Below are positions 20,865-30,604 of a stretch of DNA of 64,000 nt, piece by piece. The stretch covers positions 1 to 64,000 of the forward strand of contig NZ_JARVKW010000004.1 in assembly GCF_029813775.1 (NCBI RefSeq). Reading direction: 5' to 3'. The notes under the pieces were generated by a model. That model saw nothing but the letters and a program-made list of their open reading frames with translations, was not told the origin of the DNA and ran no database searches. Within the stretch, counting starts at the first letter, position 1; each line of letters begins with the position of its first letter. The position numbers were made by a program, and so were the translations under genes. This stretch comes from Streptomyces sp. DH24 (GTDB lineage Bacteria > Actinomycetota > Actinomycetes > Streptomycetales > Streptomycetaceae).

Positions 20865-21048
20865 CGCGCGCGGGAACTGGGCCGGGTCCGCTAAGTCACG
20901 CCTGCCCCACCGCCCGAAGCCCGAGTACGCCCAGTACGAGGCCTTCCGGGCGGAACTCCCCCCGGTCTCCGGCCGGGGGACCCCCGGAGCACGCACCGGA
21001 CGCCGCGCGGCCGCCCTCCGGGCGGCGACGCCGCTTCGCGGACACGGC

Positions 21049-21744
21049 CTAGTCGTCCGCGACCAGCTCCCGGGCCAGCCGCTCGCCCAGCGACACCGCC
21101 GCGCTGCGGTCCTCGATCGGCTTCACGCGCGCGTCCCGGAACAGGATGTACGTCACCCCGGAGGCGGCGCCGCCGGTGCGCGGGTCGGGATCGATGCCGA
21201 GCGACTTCGCCATGGCGTACGACGCCTCGCCGATGACGCCGGCCGGGCCGGCGTCGCCGACGACCCCGTACCGCACCCTGCCGTCGTGGATCACCGCGGC
21301 CACCGTGCCGCCCCCGATGCCCGACCGGGCGTGGTCCCACAGGCGGCTGGGGGCGGGGACGACGACGTGGGGGAGCCGGTCGGAGCGCAGGGCCCTGCCG
21401 TCCGACTGGCGGAACGCGGTGTCGGGCAGGAACCAGGGGTCCGTCGTCGGGTTGCATCTGGAGGTGCGGCGGCCGTCGCAGTCGATGTCCATGTCGGCCT
21501 TCCAGAACACGATGTCGTCCGTGCCGCACACGGGCACGGACGGCCGGGTGTGCGCGTCGGTGCGGTACTCGCCCCGGGAGACGCGGACGCAGTCGCGCAC
21601 CTCGGCGAGCAGGTCCGCCGCGCCGACCGCGCTCCTGCGCACCAGTGCGGGCCCGGGGGTGCCGGCGGCGGTCGCGGGGAGCAGTCCCGCGGTGAGGAGG
21701 GCGGCCCCGGCGGCCGCTGCGAGGGGGAGGGAGCGGACGCGCAC
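21049..21744 (-). CDS. Secreted GH75 chitosanase
   Basis: A 231-aa exported endo-chitosanase hydrolysing chitosan. Signal peptide about 1-27 (LPLAAAAGAALLTAGLLPATAAG). The family segment VFWKADMDIDCDGRRTSRCN carries the conserved Asp residues (84-90), and GVIGEASYAMAKSLGIDPDP holds the catalytic Glu (E173). PHVVVPAPS and GVTYILF are also typical. The family was first known from fungi. GTG start at 21744 with GGAAGGG upstream. Transcribed alone. Confidence 0.93.
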   Translation of the reverse strand: MRVRSLPLAAAAGAALLTAGLLPATAAGTPGPALVRRSAVGAADLLAEVRDCVRVSRGEYRTDAHTRPSVPVCGTDDIVFWKADMDIDCDGRRTSRCNPTTDPWFLPDTAFRQSDGRALRSDRLPHVVVPAPSRLWDHARSGIGGGTVAAVIHDGRVRYGVVGDAGPAGVIGEASYAMAKSLGIDPDPRTGGAASGVTYILFRDARVKPIEDRSAAVSLGERLARELVADD

Positions 21745-21858
21745 TGCGGGACCCTTCCTGTCAGGAAAGCTTCCTTACCGGCCGGGATCGGGCCGGGGCA
21801 ACGGTGCGGTCCACACTGAACCGTCGGCCGGGGCCGGTCAAGGAAGGCCCCCGACCGG

Positions 21859-21895
21859 CGTGTGGCCCCGGACCACACGGGTCCGGGGCCACACG
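21859..21895 (-). terminator. Terminator after the aldo/keto reductase gene
   Basis: A perfect 15-bp stem (21859-21873 with 21881-21895) and 7-base loop lies just downstream of the reductase stop on the minus strand and before the chitosanase promoter. Confidence 0.8.
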
Positions 21896-21947
21896 AGCCG
21901 CGTCACCGTCCGTACGGGACGGCACGTCAAGTGAGCCGGGAAGCGGC

Positions 21948-22781
21948 TCAGGCCATGTCGAACTCGGCCGGGTCCGGGCCCAGCCGGCGGTCCTCGTTCA
22001 GCGCGCTGATCGCCGCCAGGTCCTCGTCGTCCAGGCTGAAGTCGAACACCGCGATGTTCTCCCGGATCCGGGACGGCGTCACCGACTTCGGGATCACGAC
22101 GTTGCCGAGCTGCAGGTGCCAGCGCAGCACGACCTGGGCCGGGGTGCGGTCGTGCTTCCGCGCGATCGCCACGATCGCCGGAACCTCCAGCAGGCCCTTG
22201 CCCTGGCCGAGCGGCGACCAGGCCTCCGTGGCGATGCCGTGCTCCGCGTGGTACTCACGGGCGGCGCGCTGCTGCAGGTGCGGGTGCAGCTCGATCTGGT
22301 TCACCGCGGGGACGACCGACGTCTCGCCGATCAGCCGCTCCAGGTGCTCCGGCAGGAAGTTGGACACGCCGATCGACCGGACCCGGCCGTCGGCGTGCAG
22401 CTTCTCGAACGCCTTGTACGTGTCGACGTACCGGCCCCGCGACGGCAGCGGCCAGTGGATCAGGTACAGGTCCACGTAGTCCAGGCCGAGCTTGTCCAGC
22501 GACGTGTCGAACGCGCGCAGCGTCGAGTCGTACCCCTGGTCGCTGTTCCAGAGCTTGGTGGTGACGAAGAGCTCCTCGCGCGCGATGCCCGAGGCGGCGA
22601 TGGCCTTGCCGGTGCCCTCCTCGTTGCCGTAGATCGCCGCTGTGTCGATGCTGCGGTACCCGGCCTCCAGCGCCGTCGACACGGCCGTCTCGGCCTCGTC
22701 GTCCGGCACCTGCCACACGCCGAAGCCCAGCTGGGGCATCTCGACGCCGTTGTTCAGGGTGATCGGGGGGACCTTGCTCAC
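21948..22781 (-). CDS. Aldo/keto reductase
   Basis: A 277-aa cytoplasmic NADPH-dependent aldo/keto reductase of the 2,5-diketo-gluconate reductase type. All four catalytic residues are visible: Asp and Tyr in RSIDTAAIYGNE, Lys in TTKLWNSDQG, His in LIHWPLPS. The NADPH-binding end IPKSVTPSRIREN is intact. GTG start at 22781. Broad carbonyl substrates are likely; the physiological one is unknown. Confidence 0.93.
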   Translation of the reverse strand: MSKVPPITLNNGVEMPQLGFGVWQVPDDEAETAVSTALEAGYRSIDTAAIYGNEEGTGKAIAASGIAREELFVTTKLWNSDQGYDSTLRAFDTSLDKLGLDYVDLYLIHWPLPSRGRYVDTYKAFEKLHADGRVRSIGVSNFLPEHLERLIGETSVVPAVNQIELHPHLQQRAAREYHAEHGIATEAWSPLGQGKGLLEVPAIVAIARKHDRTPAQVVLRWHLQLGNVVIPKSVTPSRIRENIAVFDFSLDDEDLAAISALNEDRRLGPDPAEFDMA

Positions 22782-22902
22782 GAGCTCTTGATCCTTCGGT
22801 TGTGGTCAGATGGTGCTTCCATCGTCAACGATCACGGGCGGCAACGCATTCCTGACCGCGGATTTCCGGTCGCACCGGCCACCGCGCGCGCACCCGCCGC
22901 AG

Positions 22903-22938
22903 CGTTCACGCCCGGTACAACGTTCACGCCCGGTACAA
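22903..22938. repeat. 18-bp tandem duplication across a stop codon
   Basis: CGTTCACGCCCGGTACAA occurs twice head to tail (22903-22920, 22921-22938). The right-hand copy contains the last codons and the stop of the acyl-CoA ligase gene; the left-hand copy repeats them just beyond the stop. Confidence 0.9.
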
Positions 22939-24750
22939 CGCGTCGACCTCACCGGCGTACGCCTTCTCGATCGCCTTGCGCTTCAGCTTCAGCGACGGCG
23001 TCAGCAGCCCGTGCTCCTCGGTGAACGGCTGCGCCAGGATGCGGAACGTCCGGATCGACTCGGCCTGCGAGACCAGCGTGTTCGCCGCCACCACCGCGCG
23101 CCGCACCTCCGTCTCCAGGTCCGGGTCGCGCACCAGCTCCGCCGGCGCCAGCCGCGGCTTGCCGCGCATCGCCAGCCAGTGCTCGACCGCCTCGGTGTCC
23201 AGCGTGACCAGCGCCGCGATGTACGGGCGGTCGTTGCCGACCAGGATGCACTGGTTGACCAGCGGATGGTCCCGCACCCGCTCCTCCAGCACCCCCGGCG
23301 AGACACTCTTGCCGCCCGAGGTGACCAGGATCTCCTTCTTGCGGCCGGTGATCGTGAGGTAGCCGTCCTCGTCGAGGGAACCGAGGTCGCCCGTCGCGAG
23401 CCAGCCGTCCTGCAGGGCCTGGTCGGTGGCCTTCGGGTTGTTCAGATAGCCCTGGAAGATGTTGGCGCCGTGCAGCCACACCTCGTTGTCGTCCGCGATG
23501 TGCACGGTGACACCCGGAATGGGCTGCCCGACCGTGCCGTACCGGGTCCGTCCGGGCGGGTTCGCGGTCGCCGCCGCCGTCGACTCGGTCAGGCCGTAGC
23601 CCTCGTAGATGTGCACGCCCGCGCCCGCGAAGAACAGCCCCAGCCGCCGGTCCATGGCCGAACCGCCCGACATCGCGTGCCGGATCCGCCCGCCCATCGC
23701 CGCCCGCACCTTGGCGTACACCAGCTTGTCGAACAGCTGGTGCTGCATGCGCAGCCCCGCCGACGGCCCCGGCCCGACGCCCCACGCCTTCGCCTCCACG
23801 GCGTCCGCGTACCGCACCGCGACGTCGACGGCCCTCTCGAACGGCCCCGCCCGCCCCTCCTTCTCCGCCTTGCGGCGCGCGGAGTTGAACACCTTCTCGA
23901 AGATGTACGGCACCGCCAGGATGAACGTCGGCCGGAACGCCTGCAGGTCCGGCAGCAGCGCCGCCGCGTTCAGCTGCGGCTGGTGCCCGAACTTCACCCG
24001 GCCCCGGATCGCCGCGACCTCCACCATCCGCCCGAAGACGTGCGCGAGCGGCAGGAACAGCAGCGTCGCCGCCTCGTCGCCGCGCTTGGAGTGGAACACC
24101 GGCTCCCACCGCTCGACCATGGTGTCCGACTCGTACATGAAGTTGCCGTGCGAGATCACACAGCCCTTCGGGCGGCCCGTCGTGCCGGACGTGTAGATGA
24201 TCGTCGCGACCGAGTCCGGCGTGACCGCCTGCCGGTGCCGGTGCACCACCTCGTCGTCGAGGTGCGCGCCCGCGTCGTACAACTCCCGCACCGCGCCCGC
24301 GTCCAGCTGCCACAGCTGCCGCAGCCGCGGCAACCGGTCGATGACCGTGGCGATCGTCATCGCGTGGTCCTCGTGCTCCACGACCGCCGCCGACACCTCC
24401 GCGTCGTACAGCATCCAGAAGCACTGCTCCGCCGACGACGTCGGGTACACCGGCACCACCTGCGCGCCGATCGTCCACAGCGCGAAGTCGAACAGCGTCC
24501 ACTCGTAGCGGGTACGGGACATGATCGCGACCCGGTCCCCGAACCGGACCCCGCGCGCCAGCAGCCCCTTGGCGAGCGCCATCACCTCGTCGCGGAACTC
24601 GGCGGACGTCACGTCACGCCACTGGCCCGCGTCGTCCTTGCGGCCCAGCGCGATGCGCAGCGGGTCTCGGCGGGCATGCTCGAAGACGACGTCGGCCAGA
24701 CCGCCCACCGGCGGTGCCAGCGCCAACGGAGGGTTGGTGAACTCGCGCAA
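22924..24750 (-). CDS. Long-chain acyl-CoA synthetase
   Basis: A 608-aa AMP-forming fatty acid:CoA ligase that activates fatty acids through an acyl-adenylate. The A3 motif IIYTSGTTGRPKG (about 190-202), YGLTEST, the WLATGDLG motif and ITGRKKEILVTSGGKSVSP mark the adenylation and C-terminal domains. TTG start at 24750, with GGGGAGCGGG ahead; the REFTNPPLALAPP N-terminus agrees with Streptomyces FadD15-like enzymes. Transcribed alone. Confidence 0.94.
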   Translation of the reverse strand: MREFTNPPLALAPPVGGLADVVFEHARRDPLRIALGRKDDAGQWRDVTSAEFRDEVMALAKGLLARGVRFGDRVAIMSRTRYEWTLFDFALWTIGAQVVPVYPTSSAEQCFWMLYDAEVSAAVVEHEDHAMTIATVIDRLPRLRQLWQLDAGAVRELYDAGAHLDDEVVHRHRQAVTPDSVATIIYTSGTTGRPKGCVISHGNFMYESDTMVERWEPVFHSKRGDEAATLLFLPLAHVFGRMVEVAAIRGRVKFGHQPQLNAAALLPDLQAFRPTFILAVPYIFEKVFNSARRKAEKEGRAGPFERAVDVAVRYADAVEAKAWGVGPGPSAGLRMQHQLFDKLVYAKVRAAMGGRIRHAMSGGSAMDRRLGLFFAGAGVHIYEGYGLTESTAAATANPPGRTRYGTVGQPIPGVTVHIADDNEVWLHGANIFQGYLNNPKATDQALQDGWLATGDLGSLDEDGYLTITGRKKEILVTSGGKSVSPGVLEERVRDHPLVNQCILVGNDRPYIAALVTLDTEAVEHWLAMRGKPRLAPAELVRDPDLETEVRRAVVAANTLVSQAESIRTFRILAQPFTEEHGLLTPSLKLKRKAIEKAYAGEVDALYRA

Positions 24751-25207
24751 ACCCGCTCCCCGCTTCTCGGCCCTCGGTCTGCCTGTGACACGGCTCGTGG
24801 CACCCGTTGGGTGACACCGTGCGCGACACGGCTGGTGACGCCCCGCACAGCGCGGTGAAAGCTACCCCACCCACCAACCGGCCGGGAGGGGATCCGGCGC
24901 CCGCGGTCACTCCCGTCTGCCCTGGTCAACGGGGAAAATGCGCTCACATGGGGAAGTGCCGGACACATTCCTGACGGTTGAGTAAGTTTCGGTGCCGCAA
25001 TCTCCACCGAATCTGTACGATCCGACCGCCGCCCTCCGCTCCGGAGCGCGACCGATGCCCGGGCCCCGACCGGCGGCCCCACCGGCCCGCGTCGAGGTCC
25101 TCCTCGCCGGCGGCCGCCGCCCACGGCGCACCGCCCTTCTGATCAGACCAGCGCCGAAGCCGCCGAATTCGTCACCGCCGCTCCGGCGAACCTCTCCGCG
25201 GCAGCCG
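24751..25207. other. Intergenic region without a supported gene
   Basis: A 457-bp gap upstream of the acyl-CoA ligase. A plus-strand open frame from 24992 crosses it but loses Streptomyces codon bias after about 25 codons and runs antisense into the LysR gene. A second frame around 25140-25210 (DQTSAEAAEFVTAAPANLS) looks briefly coding-like, so a decayed gene is possible. I can assign nothing. Confidence 0.4.
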
Positions 25208-26086
25208 TCACGGGCCCTCGCGGCGACGCTGCTGCAGCCGGTCACCGCCCGCCAGGATCTTCGCCGCCAGCGCGTCCGCCGCGTCCTGCGCCGTGGTGCG
25301 GCGCCGCCCGTGCACCAGCACGAAGTCCACCCGCCCCAGCTCCGGCAGCCCCGAACGCTCCGGCACCCGCACCAGACCCGGCGGGATCAGACCCCGCGAG
25401 TGCGCCATCACCCCCAGCCCGGCCCGCGCTGCCGCGATCAGACCGTTCAGGCTGCCGCTCGTGCACGCGATCCGCCACTCGCGCCCCTGCCGCTGCAGCG
25501 CCTCCAGAGCCAGCGCCCGGGTGATGCCGGGCGGCGGATACACGATCAGCGGCACCGGACGCTCCGGGTCCAGCCGCAGCCGCTCCGCGCCGATCCACAC
25601 CAGCCGGTCCTGCCACACCGGCTCACCGCGCGGGTCCTCCGGCCGCCGCTTCGCCAGCACCAGATCCAGCTTCCCGGCCGCCAGCTGCTCGTGCAGCGTG
25701 CCCGACAGCTCCACCGTCAGCTCCAGATCGACCTCGGGATGCTCGTGCCGGAAACCCTCCAGGATCTCCGGCAGCCGGGTCAGCACGAAGTCCTCCGACG
25801 CGCCGAACCGCAGCCGCCCCCGCAGCCGCGTCCCCGTGAAGAACGCCGCCGCCTGCTCGTGCACCGCCAGAATCCGGCGCGCGAAACCCAGCATCGCCTC
25901 GCCGTCCTCGGTCAGCTCCACCGAGTGCGTGTCCCGCGTGAACAACTGCCGGCCGGTCGCGTCCTCCAGCCGCCGCACGTGCTGGCTCACGGTCGACTGA
26001 CGCAGCCCGAGCCGCCGCGCGGCCTGCGTGAAGCTCAGCGTCTGCGCCACCGCCAGAAAGGTCCGCAGCTGGGAAGGCTCGTACAC
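25208..26086 (-). CDS. LysR-family transcriptional regulator
   Basis: A 292-aa regulator: winged HTH at residues 1-60 (PSQLRTFLAVAQTLSFTQAARRLGLRQSTVSQHVRRLE) and an effector domain (GRLRFGASEDFVLTRLPEILEGF...). The start is taken as GTG 26086, giving the normal family N-terminus; ATG 26110 is possible but adds eight atypical residues. It is divergent from a bile-acid:sodium-type symporter across about 140 bp, the usual layout for a LysR protein and its target. I infer that it controls the symporter. Confidence 0.9.
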   Translation of the reverse strand: MYEPSQLRTFLAVAQTLSFTQAARRLGLRQSTVSQHVRRLEDATGRQLFTRDTHSVELTEDGEAMLGFARRILAVHEQAAAFFTGTRLRGRLRFGASEDFVLTRLPEILEGFRHEHPEVDLELTVELSGTLHEQLAAGKLDLVLAKRRPEDPRGEPVWQDRLVWIGAERLRLDPERPVPLIVYPPPGITRALALEALQRQGREWRIACTSGSLNGLIAAARAGLGVMAHSRGLIPPGLVRVPERSGLPELGRVDFVLVHGRRRTTAQDAADALAAKILAGGDRLQQRRREGP

Positions 26087-26225
26087 ACCGCACAGCCTAC
26101 GGCCGCCCATCACGCGACGCGATGACAGTGAGAACGGTGTACGGGATTCCCGATCGCCGAAGAGGGGATCACGATGGAACGGGGAACCCGTGACCCCGAG
26201 CACGTCACCGAGCAAGTGGAGCACC

Positions 26226-27266
26226 GTGAAACACCTGCGCTGGCCGAGCTGGATGCCGGTCGACCCCTACATCCTGCTGCTCCTCGGGACGGTGGGCCTC
26301 GCGGCGCTCCTACCGGCCCGCGGGACGACGGCCGACGTCGCCTCCGGCGCCTCCACCGCCGCGATCGCCTTCCTCTTCTTCCTCTACGGCGCCCGCCTGT
26401 CCACCCGCGAGGCCCTCGACGGCCTCAAGCACTGGCGCCTCCACATCACCGTCCTCGCCTGCACCTTCGTGGTGTTCCCGCTGCTCGGCCTCGCCGCCCG
26501 CGGACTCGTCCCGGTCCTCCTGACCGACCCCCTCTACCAGGGCCTGCTCTTCCTCACCCTCGTCCCGTCGACCATCCAGTCGTCGATCGCCTTCACCTCC
26601 ATCGCCCGCGGCAACGTGCCCGCCGCGATCTGCGCCGGCTCCTTCTCCTCCCTCGTCGGCATCGTCCTCACCCCACTGCTCGCCGCCGCCCTGCTCGGCG
26701 GCGCCGTCGGCGGCTTCTCCGCCGACTCCGTCGTGAAGATCGTGCTGCAACTGCTCGTGCCGTTCGTCGCCGGACAACTGCTGCGCCGCTGGATCGGCGC
26801 CTTCGTCGCCCGGCACCGCAAGGCCCTCGGCCTCGTCGACCGCGGATCGATCCTCCTCGTCGTCTACACCGCGTTCAGCGCCGGCATGGTGCAGGGCATC
26901 TGGCACCGGGTGAGCCCCGCCCGGCTGGCCGGACTGCTCGCCGTCGAGGTCGTGCTGCTCGCCCTGATGCTGGCCCTGACCTGGTACGGCGCCAGGGCAC
27001 TCGGCTTCGGACGCGCGGACCGGATCGCCATCCAGTTCGCCGGCTCCAAGAAGTCCCTCGCCGCCGGACTGCCCATGGCGAGCGTCCTGTTCGGCGCCCA
27101 CGCCTCCCTGGCCGTGCTCCCGCTGATGCTGTTCCACCAGATGCAGCTGATGGTGTGCGCCGTGATCGCCAAGCGCCGCTCGCGCGACCCCCGCGAGGAC
27201 GCCACCTCACCGGCAGGAACCGCGGCGTCACGAACCGCGGTCGGTACCGGGACACGTCCCGGCTGA
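26226..27266 (+). CDS. Bile acid:sodium symporter family protein
   Basis: A 346-aa inner-membrane transporter of the SBF/bile-acid:sodium family (YfeH-like) with about ten hydrophobic helices. FLFFLYGARLSTREAL, the TLVPSTIQSSIAFTSIARGNVPAAI crossover region and GSKKSLAAGLPMASVLF are characteristic. GTG start at 26226 with a GGAG upstream; ATG 26253 would shorten it by nine residues. The substrate is probably an organic anion, unknown here. Divergent from the LysR regulator. Confidence 0.9.
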   Translation: MKHLRWPSWMPVDPYILLLLGTVGLAALLPARGTTADVASGASTAAIAFLFFLYGARLSTREALDGLKHWRLHITVLACTFVVFPLLGLAARGLVPVLLTDPLYQGLLFLTLVPSTIQSSIAFTSIARGNVPAAICAGSFSSLVGIVLTPLLAAALLGGAVGGFSADSVVKIVLQLLVPFVAGQLLRRWIGAFVARHRKALGLVDRGSILLVVYTAFSAGMVQGIWHRVSPARLAGLLAVEVVLLALMLALTWYGARALGFGRADRIAIQFAGSKKSLAAGLPMASVLFGAHASLAVLPLMLFHQMQLMVCAVIAKRRSRDPREDATSPAGTAASRTAVGTGTRPG

Positions 27267-27590
27267 GCCGGTCGGCCGCGCCCGCGTGTCCAGCCGGTCG
27301 GCGTCGTGGCTCGGGACGAGCGGCGGGTCGCTCGGGACGAGCGGCGGGCGGACCCGGTGGTGAGGGGTGTCGTCGGTCGACCAGGACGCGACCGTACGCG
27401 GTATACAGTCGCCGCCCTGCAGTCGTCCGTCGTCCGTCGTCCGTCGGCGGTCGGCGGTCGCCCGTTGTCCGTCGGTGGTCGGCGGGCGGCGAGCAGCACC
27501 GCCGCGAGAACCGGGGCCGGCAACCAGGCCGACCCCGATTCCCGCGCGCCGGCGGGCGCGTGCCGCGTCCTCGCCGCACCCACCGGGGCG
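27267..27590. other. Repeat-rich intergenic region, no gene
   Basis: This 324-bp gap holds two direct copies of CTCGGGACGAGCGGCGGG (27309-27326 and 27333-27350) and a degenerate TCGTCCG/GGTCGGCGG run (about 27420-27490). It also contains a GTATAC site at 27401. No RBS-led frame of coding quality is present. Confidence 0.6.
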
Positions 27591-29465
27591 CTAGCTGCTG
27601 CCGCCCACCCGGTCCATGGGCAGCCACGCGACCGTGCCCCGGGTGGCCGGAGCCGTCCGCCCGGTGGTGAGTTCCTCGTCGGTGAGCGCCCGGTTCCACA
27701 CCCGGACGTCGTCGATCGCGCCGGTGAAGAACGCCCGGCTGTCCATGCGCTGGCCGACGTGCACACCGAACGGCGAGTTCCGGCTGACCGATCCGGCCGG
27801 CGCGGCCACGGAGCCGACCGGCGCACCGTCCAGGAACATCGTGAGTTCGCCGCCGGCACGGCGCAGCGCCAGCTGGTGCCACTGGCCGTCGTTGTACGCG
27901 CCCGTGGTGCGCACGGACGCCGAGCGAGGGGCGGCGGCTCCGTCGCGGACGGTCATCAGGCCCTGGACGCGGTTGTTCGCGGGCTCGCCGCGCAGCCAGA
28001 CCTGGGGCTGACCGGTGCCGATGCCGCCCATCCACAGCAGCGGCTGCTCACCCGAGGCGGCCGTGTACCGGAACCACAACGACGCCGTGAAGTCCCCTTC
28101 GCCGAGACGGAGTTGTTCACGGTAGGGGAGACGCACGGCGTCGTCGGCGCCGTCGAAGCCGAGCGCGCCGCCCCGCACCCCGTCCGTCGCCCGGGCGCCG
28201 CCGAGAACGGCCGCGGGCCTGCCGTGCGCGGCGACGTCCGCGGTCGTCGGGTCGGGGCCGCGGCGCGGTGCCAGCCAGTTGTCCGTGAAACGGGCGAAGC
28301 GGATCTCGTCCCGGGCGTCGACGGCGCCGCCCTCGTACATCAGCCCCACCGTGTCCCGGTCGACGTCGACCAGATCGGAGTAGCCGGACCAGTCCCGCGT
28401 GACGACCGTGCCGCGGTCCACGCTGTCCCAGGTGCGGCCACCGTCGTAGGAGGAGCGGATCATCATCGTGCGACGGCGGTCGGGGTCGGCCGGCGCGGAC
28501 AGCAGGATACGGTCGCCGCGCCGCAGTACGGCACCCTGCACCTGCGGTGTGTACAGGTCGGGGACGGCCCGGAAGGGCCCGGCGAAGCTGTCGCCGCCGT
28601 CCCGGCTGACGGTCTGGGAGCGGTGGCCGAGGTCGGTGCCCTCCTGTTCCCTGCCGCTGACCAGGATCGTGCCGTCGGCGCGTTCGGTGAGGGTCACCTC
28701 GGAGGGCTTCTGCCGGAAGGTGCCGTCCGCGGCGACCGGCCAGCTGTCGGTGGCGCCGATCCGCCAGGAGTCGCCGCCGTCGTCGCTGACGACGAGCGCC
28801 GCGTGGTTGGCGGTCACCCGGCCGCCGCTCCACGTCTCGGTGTTGACGCCGAACACCAGCCGCCCGGCGTGCCGGCCGCGGGTGAGCTGGATGCCGTGCA
28901 CGGGGCCGGTCGCGTACCAGGAGTTCCAGTGCGCCGGCAGGATCTGGTCGCTCAGGTCGCGCGGCTTCGACCAGGTGCGGCCGTCGTCGTCGCTGTACTG
29001 CAGATGAGGGGTGCGGTCGCAGGGCACCGCGCAGTTGCCGCTGTCGGTGCGGCCCGTGTTGTACGTCTCGGCGAGCAGGATCCGGCCCGTGTCGCGGTCG
29101 ACCAGCGGCGCCGGGTTGCCGTGCGTGTCGCCGGCGCCCTCGTTGACGACCTGGAGCGGGCCCCAGGTGCGGCCGCCGTCGGTGGACCGTTTGAGGACGA
29201 TGTCGATGTCGGCCGCGTCCCCGCAGTTGAGGACACGGCCCTCGGCGAAGGCGAGCAGCGTGCCGTTCGTGGTCCGCACGATCGCCGGGATGCGGAAGCA
29301 GGCGTAACCGGGGTCCTGGGACGCCTTGAAGAGGGTCTGCTGTTCGAAGTGCGGGGCGGCGGAGGCGGATTCGGCCTGGGCGGGCGCGGGCAGTGCGGCT
29401 GTCGCCGCGAGGGCGATCAGGGCGACGAGCGGGTATCTCAGACGGGTACGAAGACGTGCCGGCAT
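27591..29465 (-). CDS. Secreted sialidase (GH33) with C-terminal LamG-like domain
   Basis: A 624-aa exported exo-alpha-sialidase removing terminal sialic acids. Signal peptide about 1-31; FRIP motif at 57-60 (arginine binding the carboxylate); AEGR and the catalytic-Asp region AADIDIVLKRS; four Asp-boxes (STDGGRTW, SDDDGRTW, SDDGGDSW, SYDGGRTW). The C-terminal ~190 residues (GGALGFDGADDAVRLPYREQL...FTGAIDDVRVWNRALTDEEL) form a concanavalin/LamG-like carbohydrate-binding domain. ATG 29465, with GAAGGGCAGG upstream. No sialic acid uptake genes are nearby. Confidence 0.93.
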   Translation of the reverse strand: MPARLRTRLRYPLVALIALAATAALPAPAQAESASAAPHFEQQTLFKASQDPGYACFRIPAIVRTTNGTLLAFAEGRVLNCGDAADIDIVLKRSTDGGRTWGPLQVVNEGAGDTHGNPAPLVDRDTGRILLAETYNTGRTDSGNCAVPCDRTPHLQYSDDDGRTWSKPRDLSDQILPAHWNSWYATGPVHGIQLTRGRHAGRLVFGVNTETWSGGRVTANHAALVVSDDGGDSWRIGATDSWPVAADGTFRQKPSEVTLTERADGTILVSGREQEGTDLGHRSQTVSRDGGDSFAGPFRAVPDLYTPQVQGAVLRRGDRILLSAPADPDRRRTMMIRSSYDGGRTWDSVDRGTVVTRDWSGYSDLVDVDRDTVGLMYEGGAVDARDEIRFARFTDNWLAPRRGPDPTTADVAAHGRPAAVLGGARATDGVRGGALGFDGADDAVRLPYREQLRLGEGDFTASLWFRYTAASGEQPLLWMGGIGTGQPQVWLRGEPANNRVQGLMTVRDGAAAPRSASVRTTGAYNDGQWHQLALRRAGGELTMFLDGAPVGSVAAPAGSVSRNSPFGVHVGQRMDSRAFFTGAIDDVRVWNRALTDEELTTGRTAPATRGTVAWLPMDRVGGSS

Positions 29466-29514
29466 GGTGCGACCTGCCCTTCATAGGTCTGGTCGTGCGG
29501 TCCGGTCATTGGCC

Positions 29515-29546
29515 CAGACATCTGAACATCAGGACATCCCATGTCC
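29515..29546. promoter_or_regulatory. Candidate operator upstream of the sialidase gene
   Basis: GGACATCCCATGTCC (29532-29546) is a perfect inverted repeat with a 3-base centre. It is preceded by two further ACATC copies (about 29516-29530), 50-80 bases upstream of the start. It looks like a cluster of repressor half-sites; the regulator is unknown. Confidence 0.35.
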
Positions 29547-29549
29547 AGA

Positions 29550-29587
29550 GGGCGGGCGGCCGACGTTAGTTGGGCCGCCGCCCGCCC
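29550..29587 (-). terminator. Terminator after fdhD
   Basis: An 11-bp GC stem (29550-29560 with 29577-29587) separates fdhD from the sialidase promoter. Confidence 0.55.
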
Positions 29588-29748
29588 CGCAAGAACCGTG
29601 CACGTGTCGCCGCGCGAACCATGCCGCGACCTGAAGCCCCGTCACCCGCATGGTGGCCACCGGCCGTTGGCCGAGCCGGGGCGCCAGCGGCGCAGGGGGC
29701 GTTCCCCGCCGGTCGGGGCTCCGCCGCCGTGCCGCGGGAACCGGGCTG

Positions 29749-30597
29749 TCAGCCCTGGGGGGCCGCGGCTCGCAGGGCGACCCGGTCCTCACCCGCGTAC
29801 ACGTTCATGGAACTGCCCCGCAGAAAGCCCACCAGGGTCAGGCCCGTCTCCGCGGCCAGGTCCACCGCCAGGGACGACGGCGCGGACACCGCCGCCAGCA
29901 CCGGGATGCCCGCCATGACCGCCTTCTGCGCCAGCTCGAACGACGCCCGGCCCGACACCAGCAGGATCGCCCGGGACAGCGGCAGGCCGCCGCTGCGCAG
30001 GGCGCGGCCGACCAGCTTGTCGACCGCGTTGTGCCGGCCCACGTCCTCCCGCACGTCCAGCAGCTCGCCGTCCTCGGAGAACAGCGCCGCCGCGTGCAGA
30101 CCCCCGGTCCGGTCGAACACCCGCTGAGCCGCCCGCAGCCGGTCGGGGAGTCCGGCGAGCAGCTCGGGCGTGACACGGACCGGGGGAGTGTCGGCGATGG
30201 GCCAGCGTGCCGTCGTACGGACCGCGTCCAGGCTCGCCTTGCCGCACAGACCGCAGGACGAGGTCGTGTACACGTTGCGCTCGAGGGTGATGTCGGGCAT
30301 CGCCACGCCGGGGGACGTCTTCACGTCGACGACGTTGTACGTGTTGGAGCCGTCGACCGTCGCCCCCGCGCAGTAGACGATGTTCTGCAGATCGGATACG
30401 GCAGCCAGTACACCCTCGCTGACCAGGAAACCGGCGGCGAGCGCGAAGTCGTCGCCCGGCGTGCGCATGGTGATCGCGAGCGGCCTGCCGTTCAGCCGGA
30501 TCTCCAGCGGCTCCTCGGCGACCAGGGTGTCCGGGCGGGACGAGACGGCACCGTCCCGGATGCGGAGCACCTTGCGTCGTTCCGTGACTCGTCCCAT
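29749..30597 (-). CDS. fdhD: Formate dehydrogenase accessory sulfurtransferase FdhD
   Basis: A 282-aa protein that transfers sulfur to the bis-MGD cofactor needed by formate dehydrogenases. The CxxC pair is present at C115/C118 in [45 protein letters not shown] and [15 protein letters not shown] are typical. ATG 30597. The expected client operon is reduced here to a short ferredoxin-like remnant just upstream, so this FdhD either serves an enzyme elsewhere or is on its way out. Confidence 0.95.
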   Translation of the reverse strand: MGRVTERRKVLRIRDGAVSSRPDTLVAEEPLEIRLNGRPLAITMRTPGDDFALAAGFLVSEGVLAAVSDLQNIVYCAGATVDGSNTYNVVDVKTSPGVAMPDITLERNVYTTSSCGLCGKASLDAVRTTARWPIADTPPVRVTPELLAGLPDRLRAAQRVFDRTGGLHAAALFSEDGELLDVREDVGRHNAVDKLVGRALRSGGLPLSRAILLVSGRASFELAQKAVMAGIPVLAAVSAPSSLAVDLAAETGLTLVGFLRGSSMNVYAGEDRVALRAAAPQG

Positions 30598-30604
30598 GTC
30601 CTGA

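Noticed and set aside
24992..25290. Small plus-strand gene beginning PQSPPNLYDPTAALRS
   Set aside because: Codon bias fades after about 25 codons, there is no RBS and the frame continues antisense into the LysR gene.
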